DNA of 64,000 nt, taken from the NCBI GenBank assembly GCA_029531795.1, contig JAPEIS010000001.1:3906001-3970000 (forward strand), read 5' to 3'. The notes under the pieces were generated by a model. The model was given only the letters and a program-made list of their open reading frames with translations, searched no databases and was not told the DNA's origin. Position numbers and translations under genes: made by a program. Below are positions 53,031-64,000 of this stretch, piece by piece. This DNA is from Sclerotinia nivalis (taxonomy: Eukaryota > Ascomycota > Leotiomycetes > Helotiales > Sclerotiniaceae). How positions within the stretch are numbered: the first letter of the stretch is position 1; every line of letters starts with the position of its first letter.

Positions 53031-54852
53031 CTAGATCAAGCAGCCGATGGCAAGAAGTAGGACGAGGCCGAACATCGAATTTGATACTTCGGTTGCTGAA
53101 GCACCTGATTTCTTTTGACTTGAGGCTGTAGCAGAACCGGTTGCGGTAGCGCTCGCAATTGGGCTCATTGACATTGATACAGCGGCTGTGCTGGCTTCGG
53201 GTACTGTTTGTGCCAGGAAAGTACTCGCTACACCGCCAGTAGAGTTTCCAGCTTGAAGGAAGATGTGAGCTTCGTCAGTCGGATAGGTGGAAGCAGTTAT
53301 GGAGGTTGTTGTATGACTGTAAAGAGAGGAAGTCGAGCTCGCTTTGGTGGGAATTGACGAGGAAGATATTGAGGAAGAGGAGGAAGACAAAGAAGAAGAT
53401 GATGATGAATATGATGAAGAAGACGAAGAGGAGGAAGAAGAAGATGAGGAAGAAGACGATGAAGAAGAAGATGATGATGAAGATGATGATGACGAAGAGG
53501 AGGAAGATGATGTTGTTGTTGACGTTGACGTTGATGTCGATGAAGAAGAAGAAGATGATGATGATGATGACGAAGATGATGATGATGATGATGACAAAGA
53601 TGACGATGAAGATGATGACGTTGATGTAGACGAAGAGGAACTGCTAGTTGATGGAGGTGGAGTAGACGAGGTAGTAAGAATCGAAGAAGATGAGCTGGGA
53701 GTTAATTTTGAGGTTGATTTTGCGGTCGGAGAAGCAATACTCGAAGCAGCCTTGGAAGATACGGGAGCCGAAGAACCAGAACTACCAAGCTCGAAAACCA
53801 CAACGTCGGCGGTTAGGCCGGAAGGAACAGTAACGACACAAAAGCTGGCGCCCCCTGCACCAGAAGCTTGATCAGCACTGGTAACTCCTCCAATCCCGAC
53901 AACCGATGGATCAATTGAACAAGGAAGCCCGTTGCAACCAGGTCCAGAACATTCAATCTTTAGACCAAAATTAGGCATGGTTTTGGAAAGCGAGGAGGCT
54001 GTCCAAATTGGATTCCAACCAATCTTAATGTAGGTATCACCAGTGGCGTCCGTGTTAGCTCCCGCAACATAGGGGGCCCAGTTTCCAATGGGCTTCGAAC
54101 CATCACCCCAAATACAACCATCGACAGCTGAGACTCCAGGAGCATTGATATAGTAACTACAGAATATTAGTTTGTTTAAACCTTCATATGATGATTAATA
54201 CATACTGAGCTGCAGTTTCACACCAGTAGCTTGTTCCTGGAACCGCCAATTGAGAGGATGCATCCACTGATGTTGGAATTAACATAGCCTCATTTCCAGG
54301 TAGAACTGTTTGACAGAACGAAACGGTTCCACCACAGCTATTCACAACTCCAACTGTCCCGGTTCCGGGCACACAATAAGGTTGATTCGGAAATGGCTTG
54401 CTTATTTTGCCTTTTGAATCACAGTATAACCCTCCATCCTGCGAGAATTTAGTATTTCATCGAAGCCCATAATTATTCCAACATACCATGGATAACGGAT
54501 AAGTGTACGAAGTGGCTTTTGGATTCCATTGTGCCATCACTTGCCCAGAAGGACAAGCATAAGGACAATATGAACCTGGGGTGCAAGCTTGATCGGGGCT
54601 CATTGCCCATCCCGCATTCGTAGAATCAGGGGTGACAGAAACCAATCCAGCATCCGTTGGGAAAGCGCAAGTAGTACGCTTCTGTAACAAATTCCCAGGG
54701 TCTTCTGCTCTTGGAGATGCATGAATTCTGTTATGCGAATGGCGTTTTTCTAAAATGTCGAGATGCGAAAGTCCACGGCCCAACTTGGCTTCACAAGGTA
54801 ACAACAATATTGCCACGGCCACAATTGCCGTTGGTACATCGAGAAACTTCAT
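53031..54852 (-). CDS. SUN-family (GH132) cell-wall protein with long Ser tract and probable GPI anchor, 574 aa
   Basis: Secreted wall-remodelling protein of the SUN family (relatives Sim1/Uth1/Sun4, psu1). Exons 54487-54852, 54206-54438 and 53031-54156, with introns of 48 and 49 nt. The signal peptide is residues 1-22; two Lys-Arg sites (LEKR, LQKR) fit Kex2 processing. The SUN domain starts at TTCAFPTDAGLVSVTP, with ACTPGSYCPYACPSGQVMAQW, GGLYCDSKGKISKPFPNQPYC, SYWCETAAHYYINAPGVSA and CIWGDGSKPIGNWAPYVAG. After it comes about 130 residues that are almost pure Ser (53340-53640 on DNA), then a hydrophobic C-terminal tail (MFGLVLLLAIGCLI) suggesting GPI attachment. Confidence 0.92.
53344..53640 (-). 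repeat. Degenerate Ser-codon (GAN/TCN) low-complexity tract
   Basis: Purine-rich on the plus strand (GAAGAT-type triplets), reading as Ser codons in the minus-strand SUN-family gene. Plus-strand poly-acidic frames here are shadows. Confidence 0.85.
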
Positions 54853-57800
54853 TGCAGGAAGTAATAATATTTTTGATCGATCAAATGCTCCTCAGGTCCC
54901 AAAATCTCTGATGTTGTTTTCGTGTTGTACCTAGTATCTTATCTTCTCTCGTGTGCGTTGGTGAAAACTCGGCGTGTTGTAATTTCCGTCCAACTAATGA
55001 TAGCAGAGATACGAACGAAGTCAATGAAGAGTTAAAGTTAGTTTCCAAAACGAATGAGATGTTTGCATGTGTAATGAGCGTGATGGCGACGAGCAACCGA
55101 AAAAAGAGCGAAGTTTAAACACACACTGTGAAGGCTGGAGAGAAAGAATGAGGATGAAAAGATGTAGGGGAGTGAAAGTGGGTGGGTGGATGGGTGGGTG
55201 AGTGTGGTGGATAAACGGGTTCAGTTGGAGGTATCTGCGCTTTGCAGGTCGGTCGAGAATCACGATATAGGAATAGTTTGGGAACGCCCACACAAAGGTC
55301 AAGGCGTTCCCCCATTTCCTCTTCTTTCCTAGAGTCCTATCTTTCATCAATGATCACACATTAGTATTCTTTACATATTGAATCTTTGACAGGCTTTGCC
55401 CAGGCGACTTGGGTGAATTGGGGAATTGGGAAATTGGATGATAGAATCTATGATTTGAAGATCCCAATTAGGCTTTTACCTTCCATTCAATTCAAAGAAT
55501 GATTGGATAAAGTCAAAGAGCTATATGCAATGTTCCTGACGCTAATGTACAACGGGAATTTTAAATGGAAAAAGATCAACCAATGATAAGATCCATGTAA
55601 TTGAAATTGTTTAAATTAAAAGATCCAGATAAGGCTTAGTGCTTATTTAAAGGCATGCTCCAGATCCTTGTGTTTTCCTCTTGGTTGTTTGGCCGAAATA
55701 TCATCAATTGATTGATTTATCCATAAAGTACGATATGTACGGCTATGTACCATATAAAAGTCGATTAAAGCTAAAAAGGCTCCTCGGTAAGAGATTTGCA
55801 TCCCCTCTTTGGCACAAATGGCCAACATCTCGAGCTTCGAAGATTGTATCCCCCCTTTTCTCCCCCAGTTCAATAGTTGCAGATTTACAATACTAATGCT
55901 ATTTACATACTAGTAAGAGACGAAAGATATTTTCACAAAAACGCCAGTATGTATGGAAGCATATGCATGGAAGCATATGCATGGAAGCATATATATGGAG
56001 GCATATGTATAGAAGCATTCTTTACATTTGTTGTTTATTTTGGATCCCAATGGAATGCGGATACGTATCTACGGTGTAGGTAGATTCTTAAATTCCTACT
56101 CCGTAGCACCGTGTGTACACGGAGCCTGACCAAACAGTCGGCAAATCTCAATTGAGAGCAGATGTCGGATAAAATCCCAAGAAGACACAATGAAGAGGTA
56201 TAAAAACTGGTACCGGGGATCAAGCGATTGCGGAGGTGAATCCATCTTACGGCCATGCCGAAAGAAGGTCATGGCCCTTTTTGACAATTTCGGTATTTCG
56301 ACCGTGATGCATCAAAGTCTCATTCTCATACTCCAAGCCTCCAAGTTTTGATGTCTATGTTGAGACATGAACATGTTTTGAATATTCAATGGTCCAGTTC
56401 GTAGATTGAGGCTGAGCATCTTTTTATATCGTGTGCCATCGGCGGCAACGAAGGATCATAATTTTCTATCGCGTGTTGTTTTGTTCTCATGGCATTTGTC
56501 GTGACTCTGGTATTACAACGAAATAGCGCTGCTGCTGATACCTTTTGGAACCGTGATTCAGAGCACAATGGTGTTGATTGATTCTTGTTGGACAGGAGAA
56601 TTGCTTACTAAGTAGTTCTATCTAGACATTGATCACGTGAACATACCCGTATAATCTCAGGATCTTGGCATTGCCAAGCCCCAGTGCGGACAAACATCAT
56701 GCCGATTCTGTCTAACAAGAGCCCGAATCTTTCCAGAATACAGAATACACGGTAGGTACCGACCATCTCGCCGGGACACATTCCGGGGTTTGGGGAAGTG
56801 ATAGAGTAGGGAAGGGAAAAGTAGTAGAATAAAAGTGCACTTCTTAATCAAAGTAATTGCTGGCAACCATCCCAAGTGACGATCCTTATATAGACGTCAC
56901 CACCATAGACATCTTCAATTTTTATGCGCGATATAACCTCTTTATCTAAGGCGATCAATTGCGCAGCTTTTTGCTGGCCTCATGGAGGGGCAACGGTTTG
57001 TGAATAACCTCATTTTCCTATTGTTACGATTGTCACGTTCTACTGCATCAAAGGCTTTCGGTCAGTAATAAATTATTGATGCTCCAATACGATTTAGATA
57101 ATCGACCATCAATATTCCAATCTAAACTAGATACTAAAAAGAAACAACATCATGAACATCACTAACAATCTTAATTCGCATACTCTTTCTTATCCAATGC
57201 ACGCATCATCACCCACCCCTCCCAAGTTTCCAAGCGATACACCCTCCCATCCCTCCCCTATCTTCATACAGGAAGAAAAACATCCATTTATTTAAGCGAG
57301 AACAACTTATTCTCCTTATTCTCTTTGGAGGAAGAATTATTTCCCCTCCTCCTTCTATAGCTATCTCAATACAACGTCCCATTTCATCCACTCCAACAGC
57401 TCAAAAGAATATCCAGCGCCAGAATTCCCTACCGCTATCTCGAAACATACAACAAGCTTCCCAAGTTTTCCAAATTTTCCAATCTTGATATTCTGGAAGA
57501 TAGATAGATAATAGGAGTCTTGGAAGCGATAATGGAAATATTGAGAACTTATCTAAACGACTTTGATTTGGTATTTGTGTTTAAATGTAATAGCGCTGTT
57601 ATCCTTTCCTTTCCTCGTCGATGTCCCGTGCTGTTTCGTCAAGAAGTTGAAGGCGCTGAATCTCCTTTTGGACCTTGTTTTCGTAGTTGAAAATCCCTGT
57701 AGGAAATAGATGGAACACTCTATGATGGTGCATCATCATCATGATAATATGCTTTTACAAAGATAGCATGGACTCTAGGTGTATGTTCACGCAGCAGCTA

Positions 57801-58941
57801 ACTTCTTGCCAGACATCATATCTCGAAAATATATGATATTAAGATCTGAAGACTTCATACATACATACATCCTCAAGACCGCCTTAATTGAATAGTTGAG
57901 TATTATCGTTGTCGAATAAACCATAATTGCAGTATCTCATTAGATTCCACATTTCAAACCCTTGTCTCAGTCATTCTCGTGGTCGATCATATTTTGTCTT
58001 CGCTACCTCACCGTACTTTACCCTGGCACCATTCAACATCCAGGAAAAGAGCTCATGATCAAACAAGATCGGACCCATAATTGCAAGACCAATAACCCAA
58101 TGTCGGATCGCAGACTTTCTGGTGGCTCAACACCGCATTTCTAGGTTTCATCGCCGTTCGTTGTATCTTTTTTCTTCCTAGAAACCAAATATCATGGCGT
58201 TTATACGACATTAGCGGAAGACCGGGTCCTTTCCTGTTGCTACATCCTTAAGCGCAGAGACAGGACACAACGCAGATATCATGGACCGAAAAGAGATATC
58301 AATGGCAAATTCTCCGCCAATCTCACGAATGAGGACCCCCAAGCTTCAACACAGGTGCACAAAACACAGGAAGAAGTCGACTAACACCCATTAAGATCTG
58401 TGGCTCTACTGCTGGCGCCCCTTCAAGGCACAATTGGAACACAGCCATATTGGCGAAGTATCCTTCAAGAGATTTGGCTCCCGTGGAAGCTTTTCCTTAT
58501 CCTACAGTCGAAGACTCGGTTTTGGTCGTCTCATGGACTGGTCTAGTGTTCTTGGCGCTGGATTGACTCAGTCGCCTAGACTTTTCTGATGTACCATTCA
58601 ATTTCTCTTCCACCAAAATTGGCTTCAATTTCGCTACTTCAATTGGTGCGCTGATTGGTGTGTTTTACTGCTGGTCCATTGAGTGATTTGGTTGCAGCGC
58701 CGTCAAAAAAAAAGAGACGTAGAAGAATTCAGGAGTCTGAAATGAGCCTTGTGGCTATGGTGCCTTATGTATTGTTGATGGTCATCGAGAATGTTGTCGT
58801 GGGAGTAGGGTATGGACGCGCCTGGGACTGAAGGGTGACCATTTGCATCAGCTTTCATCCACATCCCTCCTCCTCCTCTTTATTCACCCCTCTGAATCAG
58901 TATTAGAAATTCCAATTCTCAATTCTCAGCTTGAAACCTAA
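54853..58941. other. 4-kb gene-poor region
   Basis: The proximal 0.3 kb is the SUN-gene promoter. A TGGG-rich run (about 55185-55205), the 14-bp minisatellite (55949-56018) and CATA repeats (about 57858-57875) are present. A minus-strand open stretch 58497-58665 (NGTSEKSRRLSQSSAKN) looks slightly protein-like but is short and has no ATG. No gene is supported. Confidence 0.4.
55949..56018 (+). repeat. Minisatellite, five copies of a 14-bp unit
   Basis: Five tandem units of ATGCATGGAAGCAT with one to three changes each (for example ATGTATGGAAGCAT, ATATATGGAGGCAT). Copies two and three are identical. The unit contains overlapping ATGCAT palindromes. Confidence 0.9.
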
Positions 58942-59822
58942 TCAAGAAACTTCCCCCAAAACGAGTCCCGTCTCACCTCTTCTATCTCTCCACTTATTGG
59001 TACTTTCAAACAACTCTCCACACCCCTTCAAAGACCAGGCCCATTTCCTAGCAAAACTTTCCTCCACCTCCCAACTACCGGGGACCCATGGATCACCCCA
59101 AACAATCAAGCCCGTTCTCCCATCCGCGCCCTCTACCCCATACATTACATCACGACAAAACTCCACATCATCCCAGACATCTCCCTTCGCTAGCGCAGAA
59201 AGAAGATTATCTCTACATGGCGGAAATGGAAAAATGTCTATTTCAGGATGATGTGCTATCTCGATTTGTAATTTGGTGGGTTGAAGCGTTGCTGGTAGTT
59301 GTGCAGGTGATGATGAGGTGTTGAAGGGAGAAAGAATATCATCATCCATACGATCGATTGGAAGTTTGAGGATCTTTAAATTGGTGATCAATGCACGGGT
59401 CACATTAAAGTGAAGGAGGGTGAGTAAGTATGAGTCTGCTGAAATAGAAAAATTGGTGAGATATGTATTGAAAGTTTTAGAAGAGAGGATGCGTTTTAGA
59501 TCCACATTGTGCATCTCTTCTTTTGAAGGACGTGATGTGAAAGGATCAACAATTTTAGGATACTGTGTTTCCATGACTTTAGTTGGTGCTTCCAGTCTTC
59601 TTGAGTCCAGTTTCCTACGTTGTCCTAAAACAGTGGTTAATAAAGGCAATCCGTTTATTCATGAAAGGAATACAAACGAGAAGCTCGTTGGTTCAAACGA
59701 TTTTGTAATTTCCTCCTTATCACGGTACTACTTGTGCCCGTCCAATCTTCCGCTTGATTTTGGATCTGTGATTGCTGCGGCATAGGCAGGATCTCGATAC
59801 GTGGTGTTTCATCAATATCCAT
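58942..59822 (-). CDS. bZIP-like transcription factor with DUF3425 domain, 275 aa
   Basis: Exons 59678-59822 and 58942-59624; a 53-nt intron falls inside the basic region. The spliced product reads RRKLQNRLNQRASRQRRKL, fitting the bZIP basic signature N-x3-Q-R-x-S-R, though no clear leucine zipper follows. The C-terminal half matches DUF3425: HHPEIDIFPFPPCRDNLL, GRTGLIVWGDPWVPGSWEVEE, RKWAWSLKGCGELFESTNKWR. This architecture is common among fungal stress and secondary-metabolism regulators. It should be nuclear. Complete; the start MDIDETPRIEIL was chosen because the exon begins there without an upstream in-frame Met. Confidence 0.88.
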
Positions 59823-60179
59823 GGCAAGGGGCGGCGGAAGTAACGGCTTTGTTGTTTAGCCTGCTTATAGTGAAGCTAGTGATGTCAAAAACACGTTGAA
59901 AAGTTAGTAAGAGAGTGCAAGATATGAAAGAAATGCAACGTGCTGACCCAGCCTTACTTATTACGGAGTTAAGATTTGTGTCGAAGTGGTTCCAGTATCA
60001 CCGGGAGGAGCTAATGCATGCAAGTTGCTGACAGCAAGGATTAATACGACTAAGCGAAACTTTATTCTCAGAACAAATTTGTCATAATCAGCTATTCCAA
60101 TTACTTTTTTCCTCATGTATCTCAATAAGCAAATTCAAAATATCAAATCACTTCATTTAATTCTAGAATATACAGTTAT
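59823..60179. other. Short intergenic region
   Basis: Promoter of the bZIP gene and 3' flank of ATG22; nothing distinct seen. Confidence 0.4.
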
Positions 60180-62077
60180 TCAATCATGATCTCGCATAAG
60201 CCCTTCGGCTTCATGACCATCAGATGATCCTTCAAATGAATCGAAATCTTCATGCCCATCATCAGTGGTCTTCATCAACCCAGCCATGCGAATCGCATCT
60301 TCTTGTCCTTTCTCAACATCTACCATCCAAATCAGAGGAATTGGTAAGGCAATTAGTACTGCAAGAAAGCCAAATGCGGGTCGAATTTGTCCTGTTGCAT
60401 CTACAATCTTCCCTACAATCGCCGGTCCTACTGCTGAGCTTCCTTTATCTGTGATAGCGAATAATGCATAGAATGCAGCTTCGCTACCCGGTGGTATCAA
60501 GAGGCCGTAGAAGGACCGACAGTATGAGGATAATCCACCCATAACCATCCCGTGAATAATGCCCAGGGGATAAATTTCATACCATTTCTGCAAACCGCCA
60601 ACTCCCCAAGCCTGTACAAATGGCAGAAAACCCAGAAGTCCGTACAACGGGACCAATTCTAAAAGCAAAAGACAGCACACAATTATATGGTTTGTCTTCA
60701 ATGTAAATCGTTTTGATATAATAGGCCAAACTGTAGCACCAACTATTCCTGAGCTGGTGGCTATGATGGAGAGTAAAGCTACAGCGACAGTTCCCATTTG
60801 CAGCTCAGTTCTAGCGAACAAAATGGCCGTGGCAGAGATAGTGGCCACAGCATCCGAAAGAAGGAACCAAGCGACAAGGAAGAGAAGGACCTGCCGGAGT
60901 TTGACGGCGACCTTGACTGTTTTCCACAGCGACTTCCAAGCGAATATTGTGTACGACATGCAAGTACGCACGAAAGCCCGTCCCTCATACAGGGCGGTTG
61001 GTAATGGGGGTCCAGGTCTATCTCGAAGCCACATAACTGACGGAATGGTAAAAGTAAGCCACCAAGATCCGACAAAGAACAGCACTGTCCGAAGAGGAAG
61101 TGTTGATGAAACTCCCATCTTGTTCATGATATATAGAATAAGAATACATATTACTTGCACGGAAACTGCAGCCATGTAACCTATCCCTACTCCTTTGGAT
61201 GAGATCTTCGTAGAAAGTTGAAGATCTGAAGAGTCAGCCTTAGAGCCTATATCAACCTCTTTTCTGTTCACTTGGCGGAGACTCTCTCCCGACTTTCGAC
61301 TACTTCGTTGGGGTGATATTGGCTGAAGTGGAATCGATGAAGAGGCATTTGGATGATCTTCATCGCTTTGAACAACTGGATGATTCAAGACAAGTAGTGG
61401 CAAGTATGAATTGAGGATGACAAACGAGCATCCAAGACAGACAACACAAATTACGGTCAAAAAGGACCCAACCACAAAAATCTGTGGAACTACCAGTAGG
61501 AAAAGCATGGCAGACACAGATCCCGTGAGACCAAATCCTGCTAGGAGCTTCTTACGCCAGGTACCTGAAAACTGTCAGATAAAAATAAATATTAAGAGTA
61601 ATAATCGACATACCATGGTCAGCAACCGAGCTGACGGAGACAAGGGCAAGAGCCTGCATAAACACAGAAGCAGAAAACGTGTACATTGCAAAACTGGCTG
61701 TTGTTAATTCGGTACCAAAGACGTTGATGATACATTGATGTGTATCTGAGCCTTCAGCCCTGGACATCAATGCATTGACAGTAGCATTTGCAATGACGGT
61801 TGCGTTCTTTGCCGTACAAGGGGTTACTTTATCAATAAAAAGAACGCCTTGCTCACGAGCGAGTTGTTCTAATGTGACGGGTAAAAATGATCCTGTATCC
61901 TGTGTCAGTCTCGATGCTTCCTATAATTGAAACATTTAACCAACCAACTGCACAAACAGCAAAAACCTCAGCTGCGAGCCCGTAACAAAAAAATCCTCTC
62001 AACTCCCGATCTGTGGTTGGACTCGTATCTTCCGCGGGGTAGCGTGGGGCTCGTAGCCCAGTGCCACCATCTTCCAT
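60180..62077 (-). CDS. ATG22: Autophagy-related vacuolar permease ATG22, 598 aa
   Basis: Multi-pass vacuolar-membrane amino-acid effluxer that recycles the products of autophagic breakdown. Exons 61945-62077, 61614-61892 and 60180-61564, with introns of 52 and 49 nt; the first joins VFAVCAVG to SFLPVTLEQLARE, as in homologues. Typical Atg22 blocks: RELRGFFCYGLAAEVFAV, the Cys-containing lumenal loop, FAMYTFSASVFMQALAL, GTWRKKLLAGF, FLLSDAVATISATAILFA, and YGLLIPPGSEAAFYALFAITDKGSS near the C terminus. About 12 hydrophobic segments are present, and a Ser-rich cytosolic loop (SSSIPLQPISPQRSSRKSG) splits the two halves. The acidic C-terminal tail ends GLMRDHD. Confidence 0.96.
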
Positions 62078-63622
62078 GAATTCAAGGTCGTTACGTCGAT
62101 ATCATTGAATATTGGAGCTAAATAGGGGGATATCTTCACACTTGTTAAAATGATATAAAAATGTTTCGTTGTGTTATGTTGAAAAAAGGATGAGGAAAGT
62201 GTTTGTTTTTACTGAATCCTGATTCCATATCTGTTTTAGCGCATCGGTAAATGGCTTGTTTGAAACACCGAGAAGTTTTGTAATTTTACAAACGAGTCAA
62301 AGCCAAAGAATTAAAAGAATGTTTTGAATTAAGGTTAAAAGCAATAAACTTTTGGGGAGTCCAAAGACATTGTTTCTTACAACTGTTGTGAAATACTTTT
62401 GTGAATCTTCAAGATACTTTTGACGATGAATTGAAGGGTAGTCACTTCTTGCTTCCATAATGTCCGTACTCCTGAATGTAAGATCTTAATATTGGGGGAT
62501 GAAAATTTACGCGTTTGTGCGCGTGTGTTTCGCGATTTGAAGCGCCGACGATAGTATCACAAGAACTACTGCTCGGAATCACTTGAGGGTAATTGCAATG
62601 GATTTCTTTTAATTTGTTTGATCTGAATCGATCTAGAAAAAGGCGTATTTCGAAGAAAATGATTTCTTCAAAATTTGTTGATTTATCGGCCGAGGAGGCT
62701 CCAAAACATTGCAAATACAATTTGCAATATCCAATAGCCGATTTTGAGTGAGAAGAAAGCACCGGTCACATTTCTTTTAGTATGCTTGGAATTCCGATTT
62801 TTAAGCTGATTTTCGAATAGGTTGAAGTGGTAGTATTGGGTTTGTGAGGGGAGTTGAGTATGGTAAAATGATCCCAAACTCTCACTCAACACAAGGGAAG
62901 CGGGAAAAGTTTAGCATTCCTACGCAGCTGGGACCTTTGGAATGATGATCTCTACCCAGAATCAGAAGCCCTAGAAACATACATATACAACACAACTGCG
63001 GACTCATCGACAGAAATGATAGACACATGGCACAGACGTTGCTGCCATCAAAACTACAAGAAAATCAGGAGGACCTCGGCCGCCAAAGGGTGCAACCAGC
63101 GGGGAATGCTGCTGTTGCTATGGGATTGGGCACCCCGTTGGAGTCACTGCCCGCTATTTGTAGGGTTTCATGAAGTCAAAATTAGGCAAGGCAAGACCGC
63201 TGGGGAGTTACGAACAGGACAAAGAGTAGTATGGAGGATAGTTATTTGAATGAATTGACGGAGAGATCTGGTTTGGATGATCATGAGTGTAATGTTTTGA
63301 TTAGGCATCTTCAATCTTCTTTTTAATCAGGAGATGGGGCAGAGTTCCCCAATCATTAGTCTCGAACCACCAGCGACTACCATCACTTGACTCCTTTTTG
63401 TATTTACAATAGGATTTTCTTCTTAACTTGCTAGAATCCTTATGGTTTTAGCCGTCTTACATGGTCTTAGACTGATACAGGACGTAAATGGAATCAATCA
63501 ATCAATCAATCACGCCCTAGCTTCGATTGCCTGCCTGCGTAGCAGACACACTGGCCTAAACTAATCCTCACTTATAGGCTCAAAGAACACACTTTGCTGC
63601 CGCATTTTAGCAAAACTCATCT
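62078..63622. other. Intergenic, no supported gene
   Basis: ATG22 promoter and spacer. Frames 62442-62892 (minus) and 63016-63249 (plus) have no domain. A (TCAA)n run lies at about 63494-63511. Confidence 0.4.
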
Positions 63623-63929
63623 CTACCTCAACCACTTCTCTTTCAAAGGAAGCGCCTCCTCAATTCGAGCATCCGCTAATTGGTCCCTGGTACGAGCGAA
63701 GGTCTTACAGTTCTGTGATCTCAAGGCAGGCGACCACGAGCACAGAGTTGAAGGATAGGATAGAGGAAAATGTGTTGGATTTAGTATAGTAAAAAAGCTC
63801 TTCTTCAAGTATCTCAGTCGCAGAAATTGTTGGAAAATTATTTGTCGGAAATTCCAAAGGAAATTTCGGACGAGGTATCGATGCGAATCTTCCCAAAAGA
63901 GGCTTTGCCCATCTCAAAAGAGATACCAT
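63623..63929 (-). pseudogene. Possible decayed SRPK-like protein kinase fragment
   Basis: An ATG at 63927-63929 opens MVSLLRWAKPLLGRF and continues to FPTNNFPTISATEILEEEL, which resembles the N-terminal leader of fungal SRPK-like kinases (FPT..F..I.....EEE..). Downstream, a second frame reads CKTFARTRDQLADARIEEALPL, which could be remains of the first kinase strands. The glycine-rich loop and the whole catalytic core are missing and the frames do not join, so at best it is a relic. The assignment rests on remembered family patterns and is weak. Confidence 0.3.
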
Positions 63930-64000
63930 AGTGAAAGCAAGAGGAGGATAGAAAGAGTGCGAGGATAAAGAACCGGGAAAAATTCCCAGATCTGTGGATA

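Noticed and set aside
53344..53871. Long poly-acidic plus-strand frames
   Set aside because: They are the antisense reading of the Ser tract in the SUN-family gene.

Overview
The window is nuclear DNA from a filamentous ascomycete. The genes carry many short introns (mostly 46-90 nt, GT...AG with CTAAC/CTRAY-like branch points), lie on both strands and are separated by long AT-rich spacers. The gene set (hybrid histidine kinase, SUN-family and WSC wall proteins, cytochromes P450, bZIP/DUF3425 factor, Fot1-type transposon) fits Pezizomycotina. A Leotiomycete such as Botrytis or Sclerotinia is my best guess, but that is inference. No rRNA, tRNA or CRISPR array was seen. Exon coordinates below come from reading splice signals by eye together with protein-family continuity.

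Layout. 0-10.6 kb: the 3' tail of an unknown gene, an orphan ORF (1375-2040), a nine-exon GAF/histidine kinase/receiver protein (3142-7688, minus) and proteasome beta-5 (9531-10539). 10.9-19.7 kb: mostly orphan genes: a disordered nuclear-type protein, an F-box-like protein with reading-frame problems, two divergently oriented membrane proteins, and a TA-flanked MITE-like element at 12.2-12.7 kb. 21.2-28.6 kb: cytosolic tyrosyl-tRNA synthetase, an apparently intact Fot1/pogo transposon inserted about 150 bp upstream of its start codon, then a head-to-head pair of mitochondrial genes (MICOS Apo-O-type subunit and octapeptidyl peptidase OCT1). 30.3-33.7 kb: a WSC-domain surface protein and a canonical P450. 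36.3-44.1 kb: REV1, a (CAA)15 tract, a 5'-truncated and frameshifted MFS fragment, and an intact sugar transporter. 44.9-51.3 kb: a DnaJ/membrane/Cys-motif protein, an atypical CYP7/CYP8-like P450 and a metallophosphoesterase. 53.0-62.1 kb: a SUN-family cell-wall protein with a very long Ser tract, a gene-poor 4 kb stretch, a bZIP/DUF3425 factor and ATG22. The right edge holds what looks like a decayed protein-kinase fragment.

The genes are mostly housekeeping (protein turnover, translation, mitochondrial import and cristae, translesion synthesis, autophagy) mixed with wall, transport and signalling genes. I see no secondary-metabolite cluster: the two P450s are of different types and about 14 kb apart. 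The most interesting items are the intact transposon in an essential gene's promoter, the MITE, the intron that separates the phospho-His from the rest of its H-box, the atypical P450, the DnaJ fusion protein and the orphan membrane-protein pair. I found no clear multi-gene novel system.
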